Shown here: one piece after another, positions 21,990-32,373 of the stretch
Layout: each line of letters begins with the position of its first letter
Numbering within the stretch: the stretch's first letter is position 1
Source of the DNA: Przewalskia tangutica
Taxonomy: Eukaryota > Streptophyta > Magnoliopsida > Solanales > Solanaceae
Assembly: GCA_029844215.1 (NCBI GenBank)
Contig: CM056731.1
Span: 78,884,992 to 78,948,991 of the forward strand
Direction: 5' to 3'
DNA: 64,000 bases
Notes under the pieces: generated by a model
Database searches by the model: none
Seen by the model: only the letters and a program-made list of their open reading frames with translations
Told to the model about the DNA's origin: nothing
Position numbers and translations under genes: made by a program

Positions 21990-23401
21990 ATGCCTGCGAG
22001 CAACGAGCCCAGAAGGGCAAGGCAGCAGAGGGAGCTGCGAGTAGAATACAAAGGGTTACGAGGGCACAGGCCCAGTCATTACCTGAGATAGTGCTTCATT
22101 CGGGGAGTTTTGCGACGCCGCTAGCCCCAGGAGAGTTTAGAGCAGCAGCAGTAGCTACAGAGACCACGATACCTGAGTCTTCAGTTCCACGGCCAGGAAC
22201 AGAGGATATGGTTACGAGGAGATGTCCCAGTTACTAGCTCGGCTTGTTGCGAGGCATGAGGATAAACGGGGGGCCGGTGGTATCGGTAATACACCCCAGA
22301 GCCGACGGGTTGAAACTTCGGGACTTTTTGGAGTTGCAGTCCACCAGAGTTCTATGGGTCGAGGACTGAGGATGATCCTCAGGAGTTTATACGACAGTTG
22401 TAGCGGATCATGAGAGTGATCGAGGCCTCAGAGACAGAGTCGGTGGTATTAGGTTCACATCGGCTGCATGATACTGCAGTCGGCTGGTTTGATTCATGGG
22501 AACTATCCCATGGGAGCATGCGCCTCCAGCTGGTTGGGACGAGTTCTCAGAGACATTTCTTACACACTTCTTGCCCTCACAGATGAGGGGAGCTCGGGCA
22601 GATAGATTTATGAGGTTGAGGCAGAACGGGCGGACGGTTCGAGAATACAGTATCGAGTTTGACTCATTGGCTCGTTATGTCCCCGCTTTAGTGGCAGACA
22701 TGGAGGATAGAGTGCACCGATATGTCACAGGACTTGATGATTATCTAGTAGAGAGTTGTACAGGAGTAGCTCTCCAGCCGGGCATGGACGTTGCCCGCGT
22801 CTGAGCTTATGCTGCGGCCGAGAGCGTAGAGATCAGCGGATTAACGAAGATCAGCGAAGAGGGCGAGCAGCGAGGTCCTTGGTAACTTTCGAGCGGACCT
22901 TCTCGGCCCGGTTATGCGCCTCGCCCGATCTGAGTGGTCCTCGCGGACTTGAGGACATTCGGGTATTTAGGAGTTGGTGAGAACTCCGGGGTTTAGTTCC
23001 GATTTACATAGGTTCTAGCCGGCCAGTTGATTTCCCGCCGGTATTCACTATGTAGTAGCGTCATCGGGAAATATCGTCTTTTACTAATGCTTGTTTTACC
23101 GGCCGTCGAGCCATGTAAGGAGAGAATGTCTGGTAGGAGGGATCTGAGATGGGATAACTTAGCCTACGGTCAATTGCGGATTGGTGGTTGGAGAGGAAGG
23201 GTGTTAGCGAGAGGCCACCCGCCTCGGTATGGCCGTTGTGGTAGGTGTTCTTATGGAGAGTGTCGTACTACTTCGATAGCTTGTTATGCTTGCGGCCAAC
23301 AGAGCCATTTTGCGAGAAATTTTCCGACAAGAGGTGGCGCGGATGTTACGACTCGACGCCGGGATCGATGTGGTTCATCACCTGTAGTTATGCGCCCGTG
23401 A
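21990..23401 (+). pseudogene. gag: gag of P1 (fullest copy, frameshifted)
   Basis: The ATG at 21990 opens the family N-terminus. The capsid region reads, in shifting frames, EFIRQL-like sequence near 22380, then WDEFSETFLTHFLPSQMRGA, RADRFMRLRQNGRTVREYSI and EFDSLARYVPALVADMEDRV in one frame (22496-22804). A C-terminal frame at 23027-23401 contains CYACGQQSHFARNF, a CCHC knuckle whose last Cys has become Phe (AATTTT against AATTGT elsewhere). Gag is the structural protein that would bind and package the element RNA. At least four frame changes interrupt it, so no full-length product is expected as assembled. I place it in Ty3/gypsy gag by motif resemblance. Confidence 0.85.
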
Positions 23402-23794
23402 GCGGGATTTGATTAGGCGACAAAGGGAAAGTGAGGCGATGAGTTACAGAGATATCTTGACCCTTAAGAGACTTGTTTAGGTCGTTATGGTAGATACATG
23501 TGGAGTGCTATGTACGGATAGCATTGTGTTAGGTGTGGATTAGAAAACATGGGTAGTTGAAAAGGGTATGTCTGGGGACGAGAAAATGGTGAGCCTTAGA
23601 ATTTATAACAGTTGGGACCTTGGATGCAAGGCCGTCTTGAGTGGATGATTTTACGGTTGGTCTTTGTCGAAGTACTTGATATGCGTGATATATATTGTGG
23701 GATAATTCCATGGGTAGTGTGAGATGGAAGTGGTAGCATTCATGACGTGAATTGGTAAGATTGTTCCGGATCGGGGAACGAGAGTTTAGTACGA
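23402..23794 (+). other. P1 internal sequence after gag, no gene seen
   Basis: It is similar to 30240-30450 in B and 59655-59769 in F. It starts with '...ttaagagacttgtttagg', where a protease/pol frame might be expected, but no such frame is recognisable. Confidence 0.5.
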
Positions 23795-23965
23795 AGTGGG
23801 TCGGGTTGAGGCCATATCGCGAGTCAACCCGCAGCCCGGAATGTGGTGGGGTCAGTTTGAGGTGGTCCCTCTAGATGATAGGGTCACGAGGGTGTTAAGC
23901 CCAAGTTTAGGTAACCATCGTACGAGTTTGTGGATGCGTTCGACCAGTAGTCGGGCCGATGGGGT
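23795..23965 (+). other. Conserved post-gag block with hairpin (P1)
   Basis: CGGGTTGA...TCAACCCG is present as in A1, followed by '...gtcacgagggtgttaagccc' and 'ttcgaccagtagtcgggcc'. P1 is the clearest copy for alignment. Confidence 0.5.
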
Positions 23966-24803
23966 CAGCCCATCTTGTCTTTTAGTCAGGACTGTTTACT
24001 CGGCGGAGGGTTATGCGAGATATTGTATATTGTCACGACCCGACCTCGGGCCCGTGACTGGTGCCTTACCCCGGGCACCCTAGTGATACAATCATCAGAG
24101 AAAATCAGCGGAAATATAAACCTTAAGCATGAAACAATACATAAAATAAGCAACAGGCTAACCAAAACGGTTACCTTCCTGTATATATAAATACCAACAC
24201 GAACAGTTAAATCCCTTACAAACCACACTTGCTGGTACTACAGGACCTCTAAGAATGTAACCACAACTATGGCGGGACGGGGCCCGCCATACCCCAGAAT
24301 GTACAAGTACCTACTATGACGGGGACTATACGAAAGATAAGCCTCGGAGAAGCGGAGCTTCCCAAAATCTTTGGCTTGTGATCCTATGGCGAGGATCAAC
24401 AACCGGTGTACCTCTACTGCGGCATGAACGGCCCAGAAGGAGGTCGACGGTACCAAGTATGTGGCGAAAATCATAAATGAAATCATAATAGTCTATATAA
24501 AGCAGGAGACATGTATGATAACCAAACTACAGTACACAACATATAAGCAGTCAGGTCTAGTCAGGGACTCACGCCCTCTAGTCATCACTCATGCCCGTGG
24601 AATTCCTTCCTCAGCTTGCGATCTATGACATAAATCATACTCATGTGACGCCCGTGGCATCCTACCTCACTGTCGGCGTACACATATACAATACATATAT
24701 ATATACCTCCGCCTTTGGAATCTCCATCACTGCGGCGTAGGTGTAACATATAACCATGTGACCACTTGATGGCATCCTACCTCAACATCGGCGTACATAT
24801 ATA

Positions 24804-24806
<3 letters not shown>

Positions 24807-24851
<45 letters not shown>
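24807..24851. repeat. TA dinucleotide microsatellite
   Basis: About 22 uninterrupted TA units lie in LTR D. The tract is within a GTACATATATA-containing tandem region at about 24640-24850. Confidence 0.95.
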
Positions 24852-24853
<2 letters not shown>

Positions 24854-25006
24854 GCGACGCGTGTCGGAATCCCTCATCGATTGTAACATGGCCATAACGT
24901 GCCTCGGCATCCTCATCGCAGTGCAGTCTTACGTGGAGCTAGCCCGTGGAATAATGATCGCATATACCATGCCGGAATCCTCCGCCGGTGTGACAGTCTT
25001 CATGGT

Positions 25007-25011
25007 GAGCT
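25007..25011. repeat. Left target-site duplication of element C
   Basis: GAGCT directly before TGTCACGACC. The matching copy is at 52152-52156. Confidence 0.85.
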
Positions 25012-25704
25012 TGTCACGACCGAACCGGGCGTGGTAGTGCCTTACCGGGCACCCAAGTAGACATACATCAGTGTAATCACGAACATAAAGACAATACATG
25101 AAACGATGTAATAAGGCGGTGAAATAAGAAGACAGCTAACCAAAAGCGGTTACCTTGGTATTTATATAAATAGCAACTTTTTCAACATGAGCAGTTTAAT
25201 CCTTTTTACAAACCACCTTGATTACTACGGACCTCTAAGAATGATACGACAACAATGGCGGGGCGGGCCCAAACCACGAATGTAAACACTTACGGCGACG
25301 GGGACTATACCCGATAAGCCTCGGGAAAGCGGAGCTTCCCAATGGCTGTGACCACGAGCTAGGATCAAAGGCGGGTGTACCTCAACTGCGGCATGACGCG
25401 GCCCACGAAGGAGTCGATAACAGTGCAAGTATGTGGCTGAAAATACATCGTAAATGAAATCATAGCGATCATATAAAGCGGGAGACGTATGATAACCAAA
25501 CTATAGTTTACAACAGCGGTCATGTCAAGTCGGGACTCACGCCCTCAGTCATCACTCAAAGTATAACAATGGGTCTCGGGCCCAACATCAATCATGCGTG
25601 GAATACCTTCGCCAGCTGGCGATGCATGATATAAAAGCACGAGGAACACGCATGAACACGGGTCCGCTGTGTCATAATAAAGCTATGCGGGGTAAATGCG
25701 AAGG
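25012..25704 (-). repeat. C 3' LTR, outer part
   Basis: It is collinear with 48653-49345. It is broken by element B after GCGAAGG. Confidence 0.85.
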
Positions 25705-26207
25705 TGTTATACTGTAGTTCCGTGGTATGTATGTGAGGGCGTGCGTGCGAGAATCTGACGAAATTTTGGAAAGAAAGAAAGATGTGATTTTTTCGCGGAA
25801 AAGTTTCGGTTTTTGTGAAGAAAAAGGTTCGTTAATGGGAATTGGATTCCCAGTTTGGTATTTGGACTTCTTGGATTATTTTAGAATTATGAGATTTTAT
25901 TTTGGAAATGGTCACGTGGGGCCCACGGGAGAAATTCTGGTTTTGTAGGAGCGCTTTGTTTTGAGATTTCCGGTATTTTGGATATTTTGGAAGACGAAAT
26001 ATTTTGGGCAGTCGAGGCGACACGTGTCACCCCATGTGGCACCTTGGCGAAATGGTGGGACAGTGGCTAGCCTTGTCCGCTTGGCCGAAATGGGTTGACA
26101 AGTGGCAAGCCACTGCACTTGTTTCGTTGGCCATGTGGTGTGGTGGGACCCACACACACATGGCCCAATCTTGACCTACACTTACCTTGATCTTGGCCTT
26201 GAATCCT

Positions 26208-26217
26208 CTATATAAAC
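26208..26217 (+). promoter_or_regulatory. TATA box of B 5' LTR
   Basis: CTATATAAAC, about 0.5 kb into the LTR. It is a different TATA variant from the A type. Confidence 0.6.
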
Positions 26218-27599
26218 CCCTTAAGTTGAAGAAGTAAATCATCCACTCAGAAAGCTTTCCAAGCAAATGTTTTCCCTCCCTTTGTGTAGATTTCGTCCCC
26301 CCCTCTTGTGTAGAAAATACTTGGTGTATTGTTGTATAATCCCAAATACCTTGGCCTAGTATCCCTAGTTGTATTCCAAAGTTATTTCAATACTAGGGCA
26401 GGAAATACTACTTTATTCGATAATAGTAAAGCGAAACCACTAGAAAAATCTTCCTAGCTTGGTGGAAGTATTTAGAAGTTGTTTAGAAACTTCTAAGGGT
26501 CGCTTGGAGGCGGGTTGGGCGTAAGGATTGGAGCTAAGCGTTGCTCGGGATCGACTTATAACTTGGATAATTTTTGGGCTTATCGAGGTAATGATCTATG
26601 TCCCTATTGTAATTGGATATTACATATTGTAGTAGTTATACTTGAGTATATTATATTCGAAGGATGATTATAAAGGATTGATTGTATTTACATTGTTGTA
26701 CTTACGATAGACTTGTGTAAGTATTATTGTGAAGCATATTTGAACACGTCAGGTTAGGCGTGTAATCCACAGGAGTTGTTGGCACAGTAGCGGGCTGGTT
26801 AGGAGGAGAGATTTATGTGATAGCGGGGAGGTCTGCAGAAATTTACGTAGAATAAGGAATCTTGTGTTTAGAATATTCTACGGAGAGTGCTAGAAGTTGA
26901 TTTATATATTATGGTTGTTATAGGTGGATCTTTCTACGGCATACTTGACTTGGCTTGTGGTTTAAGCTAAAGGTATGTGATTCTTCCTATACTCTTGAGC
27001 ATGATTGTTGTGAACTATATAGTACGGTAGGCGTGCGTGTGTGAAACGATTTTTGTTTGTTTTAAAACATAAAGTGTTATAATGGCTTTATGGGAAGTTA
27101 GTTATAACGACTTTATGAAGATAAAAGAAAGATTTGGTTTTGTGATAAAGCGACTTGATTTTGAAAGTTAAGAGACTTGATCTTGAAAGATAAGAGACTT
27201 GACTTATAACGACTTGTTTTGGAAAGGAGAAGTAACTTGATTTAAGTATAGGTTACTTGTTTTGAAAAGAGTAAGTTAATTGGGTTTTAAAAGAGTATAC
27301 TTGATGTTGTTCTAAAGAAAAGCACTTGGTTTATAAAGTATAGAGTACTTGATTTTAAAAGCCTTGTAAAGATTTTCTGAAGGTGAAGTAATTTGGTTTT
27401 AAAAGTAAAGCGTGTTTTCTTTATATACTACAGTATTAGTATCGTGTGGCTTTTACATAGAAAGAGGTCTTTTGAAAGAAGGAAAGTATGTAGTATTTTG
27501 GGTTTGAAACCGGATTGTTGATTAAAATGAATGTATGTTAAACTTGCCTATGCTTGTTGTGATAGTCTTTGATGTGCAAGTGTTTTGTTGATGTCTTCT

Positions 27600-28160
27600 T
27601 AGTGACTCTGCAGGAGGCGGCTATCGATTGATTATTTGGACATCGGCGTTGGGTGGTCCACAGTATCGTCTACTTTGAGTATTGGTGGTTGTTTCTGCTT
27701 GTCGTGACTCTGCGGGAGGCGGCTATCGATTTATTTCCTTTGGACATCTTGGCGTGATGGATGTTCCACGGGCATGCGTCGATGGGATGGTTTCATGGCC
27801 ATGACTTAGAGGTAAGATCTTGGGGCATGCGGTCATTGTGAGGTTGATTTGTTAGTCCATGGACCGCTAATCCATGAAGCTTGCCGCGGTGTGGCGATCA
27901 CGGGCTTGGTTTTATGCGTGTGGTTGAGCACACTTTAGATACTTGTTACGGTCATTTTCGTGTCTGCGGTAGCCTGCGGTAGATAGCTTAAGATACTTGC
28001 CTCGGTCATATCTTGTGAGGCGGTAGGCTATTAGACGTTAGCTTAAGATACTTGCCTCGGCGATTGCGTGGCTAGCTTTTGGGTAGTAGTTGGCTTAGTA
28101 CCTTGCAGTGATGGGATATGACTAGCTTTTGGGTGGTAGTTGGCTATTCTACTTGGCCGT
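27600..28160 (+). repeat. B-type LTR tandem cassettes
   Basis: One repeat (about 105 bp, two copies at 27603 and 27705) shares TGACTCTGC.GGAGGCGGCT. A second (about 60 bp) shares AGCTTAAGATACTTGCCTCG. A 51-bp duplication containing TAGCTTTTGGGT.GTAGTTGG at about 28065-28155 is single-copy in the 3' LTR (about 42570-42600). Confidence 0.75.
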
Positions 28161-28813
28161 CGGTTTTGATAGCGAGCGGGATCTAGTGTTGAGTTCACAT
28201 ATGGGTGTTGTTTTACATCGTATCTGCCGTGATGAGAATGAGTTCCACGGGCATGAGTGGTATTATGGGCGTGAGACCCATAATTATGTGTGAGTGATTA
28301 TTCGGGATATCGTCCCTTACTTGACATCTTGTTTACTTATTGCGAAATGGTTTTATAAAATGATGAAATGTGATTTCATTACAGTATTTTGAGTTTCACA
28401 TACTTGGTACTGTTATGCGACCTCGCCGGGGCTGCGTTCATCTGCAGTAGAGTACAGTTGGTTGATCTCGCTCATAGGATCGCGATTCGGCGTTAGGAAG
28501 CTCCGTTCCTCGGAGGCTTATCTTTTAGTATAGTCCTGTCATTGTAGGTACTTGTACATTCGAGGGTATGGCGGGCCTGTCCGTCATAGTTGTTGTATAT
28601 CTTAAGTGCATGCTTTGTTGTGGCGAGTTTGTAAAAAGGATAAGCTATTCGGGTTTTATGTATATATCTGAAAGCGCGGTTGGGTTGGCTGTTTATTTAT
28701 TTATGTCTCATTTCATGTGTAAAGTTTTTATTTCCATTGGTTTTCTACGATGTTGTATCACTAGGGTGCCGGGTAAGGCACGATGTGACGGGCCGGAGTT
28801 TGGGCGTCACAAG

Positions 28814-28825
28814 TGGTATCGAAGC
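28814..28825 (+). other. Primer binding site of B (altered)
   Basis: TGGTATCGAAGC; the CAGAGC of intact copies is changed at the CAG. Confidence 0.8.
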
Positions 28826-29013
28826 GATTAATCCTCGGAAAGTGTCTGAACCGTGTCTAGTAGAGTCTTGATTATCGGTGTGTTGTGCACCACATCTATA
28901 ATCGGGAGGCTGCAGGACATTTAGGATTAGTTTCTATTCTTCTCACTCACGAGATCGTGCCTTAGAGCGATGTTGTAAGTTGGACTCCTTACGGCGTGTT
29001 CTTTTACGCGATT

Positions 29014-30200
29014 ATGCCTCGCGCGAGCAACCGGGCCCGGGCGAAGGGCAAGGCGGCCGTAAGGCGCTAGTGGGACACGAGAGAGTACGAGCGCGAGCCG
29101 GTCATTACGAGATAGTTCTTGACGGCGAGTTTTGCGGCGCCGCCGGCCCAGTGAGGTTAGCGCGGCGATGGGCTGCGAGACCGATACACGAGCCTCGGTC
29201 CACGGCTGGAAGCGAGAGGAGATGGGTTACAAGGAGATGGCGATTCTTGGCGGGGATCGTGGCGACACGAGGAGAGTTTGAATCTGGCGATTCGATTCCG
29301 GTAGCCCGTAGTTCATCGGTCGGATAGTTTGAGGCTACGGGATTTTACGAGTTGTATCCGCGAGTTCTGGTCGAGGCACGAGGATGATCCGCAGGAGTTC
29401 ATCCGTCGATTCTGAGAGGATCGTCACGAGTGATCAAGGCTTGGAGACCGAGTCCGTGATTTCGGTTCGCATCGGCTGCGTGATACCGCATGATCGTAGT
29501 TTGATTCATGGGAGCTGTCGGGAAGCATCGCCCCGCTATTTGGGGCGAGTTCTCGAGGCATTTCTCGGCCATTTCTTGCCGCGCAGATGAGGAGGCGCGG
29601 GCGGCAGGTTTACGATCTTTGAGGCGAGGAGGGCCGCAGTTCGGAGTACAACGTAGAGTTCGACTCGTTGGCTCGATATGTCCTGCGTTAGTAGCTAATA
29701 TGGAGGGCGAGTGCACCGCTACGTCCACAGGCTTGATGACTACTTGGCGAGTCTTGTTGGTGTATCGCTTCAGGGCATGGACATCGCCCGCACGCAGCTC
29801 GTGCACTAGGGTGTGAGCACGGAGAGGCCGGCGGATTGACGATATCGGCGAGAAGGCGGAGACGAGGTCCTGGTAACTTTCAAGGCGGACCGCCGGTGAG
29901 ACTAGTTATACGCCGCCGCCCGATGCAGTGGTCCTCTACGGTCTTGAGGCCTCGAGTATTGAGGCGGTCGGGGCTCGAGGTTGAGTTTCGGGAGTTGGGA
30001 GTCTTGGCGGAGAAGCCACCGACCTAAGTGTAACGGTGTGGTAAACCCGTTCGAAGTGTCGAAGGACTTGTTTTACATGTGGCGGCGGGGCCATTTTGCG
30101 AGAAATTGTCCTACGAGGTAGCGCGGATGTTGAGACTCGACGCCGGGATACATTGCGGGTTCTTCGCCCGATAGCTAGGCGGTGTTCGTATCTGGCGAGC
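29014..30200 (+). pseudogene. gag: gag remnant of B
   Basis: The ATG at 29014 aligns with the other gag starts. Recognisable pieces include the region matching EFIRQLQRI near 29395, the segment encoding EFDSLARYVPALVA-like sequence near 29655-29700, and HRYVTGLDDYLAS near 29715-29755. A zinc-knuckle segment lies at 30072-30115 (TGT..TGT...CATTTTGCGAGAAATTGT). Within the knuckle, the CCAGCAG of F reads CGGCGG here with one base lost, which breaks the frame between the first Cys pair and the His. The capsid core is retained, unlike A1, A2 and C. Many short frameshifts are present, and many sit at CHG sites. Confidence 0.75.
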
Positions 30201-30459
30201 GAGCGAAGTCGTGGTGGAAGTTCGATTATAGCGGTCCTTGAAATCGCCTATTTGTTTTGTGATATCGGTATATCCTTGACCTCTAAGAGACTAGTATGCA
30301 TTTGTATTAAGATAAGTATATTTTTAATTATTATGTTCGATAGCATTATGTTGGTGTGATAATTCCATGAGTAGTGTAAGATGGAAGTGGTAGCTTTCAT
30401 GGCGTGAATTAGTAAGATTGTTCGGATCGGGAGCGAGAGAGATTGGGCGCGATGGCGAG

Positions 30460-30610
30460 TCGGGTTGAGGCCAAGTCGCGGGTCAACCGCGGCCGGATTG
30501 AGGTGGGGTCGATTCGAGGTGGTCGTAGGGTGGTAGAATCACGAGGGTGCTAGGCCCAGTTTAGGTAACCATCGTATGAGTTCGGGGATGTGTTCGATCG
30601 AATCGGATCG
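30460..30610 (+). other. Conserved post-gag block (B)
   Basis: CGGGTTGAGG...GGTCAACCG hairpin with one base missing in the second arm, followed by the shared G/C-rich stretch. Confidence 0.45.
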
Positions 30611-30776
30611 TGAAGGCGGAGATAGGCCTTAGAGTAAATTGAAGCTAGTAGGAGTGTTGTGAGATTAGAAATGATTTCCTCGTTAGCTTGGATTTGTATG
30701 TTATACTATGGCCATTGATGGCGTGATTGGCTTCGTAAGTATAGTAGTGAAGATATCTGGCACGTTCGTTTGGAGA

Positions 30777-30816
30777 CTTAGAAGGAACATTCGGGACGAA
30801 TGTTTCTAAGGAAGAA
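30777..30816 (+). other. Stem-loop and purine tract before B 3' LTR
   Basis: CTTAGAAGGAACATTCG (30777-30793), loop GGA, CGAATGTTTCTAAG (30797-30810), then GAAGAA to the LTR at 30817. It is identical to the A2 stem. Confidence 0.75.
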
Positions 30817-32373
30817 TGTTATACCCGTAGTTCGAGGTATGTATGTGAGGGCGTGCGTGCGAGAATACGGCGAGAAATTTTGGAAAGAAAGAAAGATGTG
30901 ATTTTTGACGGAAAAGTTCCGGTTTTGTGAAGAAAAGGTTCGTTAATGGGAATTGGATTCCCAGTTTGGTATTTGGACTTCTTGGATTATTTTAGAATTA
31001 TGAGATTTTATTTTGGAAATGGTCACGTGGGGCCCACGGGAGAAATTCTGATTTTGTGGGCAGCTTTGTTTTTGAGATTTCCGGTATTTTGGATATTTTG
31101 GAAGGCGAAATATTTTGGACAGTCGGGGCGACACGTGTCACCCCATGTGGCACTTGGCGAAATGGTGGGACAGTGGCTAGCCACTTGTCCGCTTGGCGAA
31201 ATGGGTTGACAAGTGGCAAGCCACTTGGCCCTTGTTTTCGTTGGCCATGTGGTGTGGTGGGACCCACACACACATGGCCCAATCTTGAACCTACACTTAC
31301 CTTGATCTTGGCCCTTGAATCCTCTATATAAACCCCCTTAAGTTGAAGAAGTAAATCATCCTCACCAGAAAGCTTTCCAAAGCAAATGTTTTCCCTCCTG
31401 TGTAGATTTCGTCCCCCTCCCCTCTTGTGTAGAAAATACTTGGTGTATTGTTGTATAATCCCAAATACCTTGGCCTAGTATCCCTAGTTGTATTCCGAAG
31501 TTATTTCAATACTAGGAGCCCGGAAATACTACTTTATTCGATAGTAGTAAGCGAAACCACAGAAAAATCTTCCTAGCTTGGTGGAAGTATTTAGAAGTTG
31601 TTTAGAAACTTCTAAGAATTCGCTTGGAGCGGGTTGGAGCGTAAGATTGGAGCTAAACGTTGCTCGGGATCGACTTATAACTTGGATAATTTTGGGCTTA
31701 TCGAGGTAATGATCTATGTCCCTATTGTAATTGGATATTACATATTGTAGTAGTTATACTTGAGTATATTATATTCGAAGGATGATTATAAAGTTGATTG
31801 TATTTACATTGACTGTACTTACAGTAGACTTGTGTAAGTATTATTGTGAAGCATATTTGAACACGTCGGTTAGGCGTGTAATCCCAGAGTTGTTGGCACA
31901 GTAGCGGGCACAGTTAGGAGGAGATTTATGTGATAGCGGGGAGAGTCTGCGAAATTTACGTAGAATAAGGAATCTTGTGTTTAGAATATTCTACGGAGAG
32001 TGCTAGAAGTTGATTTATATATTATGGTTGTTATAGGTGGATCTTTCTACGCGCGGCATACTTGACTTGGCTTGTGGTTTAAGCTAAAGGTATGTGATTC
32101 TTCCTATACTCTTGAGCATGATTGTTGTGAACTATATAGTACGGTGAGCGTGCGTGTGTGAAACGATTTTTGTTTGTTTTAAAACATAAAGTGTTATAAT
32201 GGCTTTATGGGAAGTTAGTTATAACTACTTTATGTAGATAAAAGAAAGATTTGGTTTGTGATAAAACGACTTGATTTTGAAAGTTAAGAGACTTGATCTT
32301 GAAAGATAAGAGACTTGACTTATAACGACTTGTTTTCGGAAAAGGAGAAGTAACTTGATTTAAGTATAGGTTA
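30817..32373 (+). repeat. B 3' LTR, first part
   Basis: It is collinear with 25705-27260. TATA box at 31324-31332. It is cut by A2 at the sequence TAAGTATAGGTTA. Confidence 0.85.

Larger units (their letters stand above)
20828..24030 (+). mobile_element. Element P1: plus element with LTR tail, PBS and longest gag
   Basis: It contains the last 956 bases of a plus LTR (20828-21783), an intact PBS and 2.2 kb of internal sequence. It is cut on the left by U3 and on the right by minus LTR D at 24031. The internal break falls in the post-gag region: the sequence '...gttatgcgagat' continues differently in C near 47050. CAG/CTG sites are better preserved here than in most of the window. Confidence 0.8.
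24031..25011 (-). mobile_element. Minus LTR D, left part
   Basis: It begins TGTCACGACCCGACCTCGG inside P1. It is interrupted at 25012 by element C and resumes at 52157. The tail of the LTR (reverse complement) matches the F LTR tail. No internal region belonging to D is visible, so it may be a solo LTR or one end of a larger element. Confidence 0.75.
25705..28811 (+). repeat. B 5' LTR
   Basis: It begins TGTTATACTGTAGTTCC. The promoter module has GGTCACGTGGGGCCCACGG near 25910, GACACGTGTC near 26020 and a TATA box at 26208-26217. The dyad lies at about 27066-27118. Tandem cassettes follow at 27600-27790 and 27930-28160. It ends GTCACA, with GTGACA expected. Confidence 0.85.
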
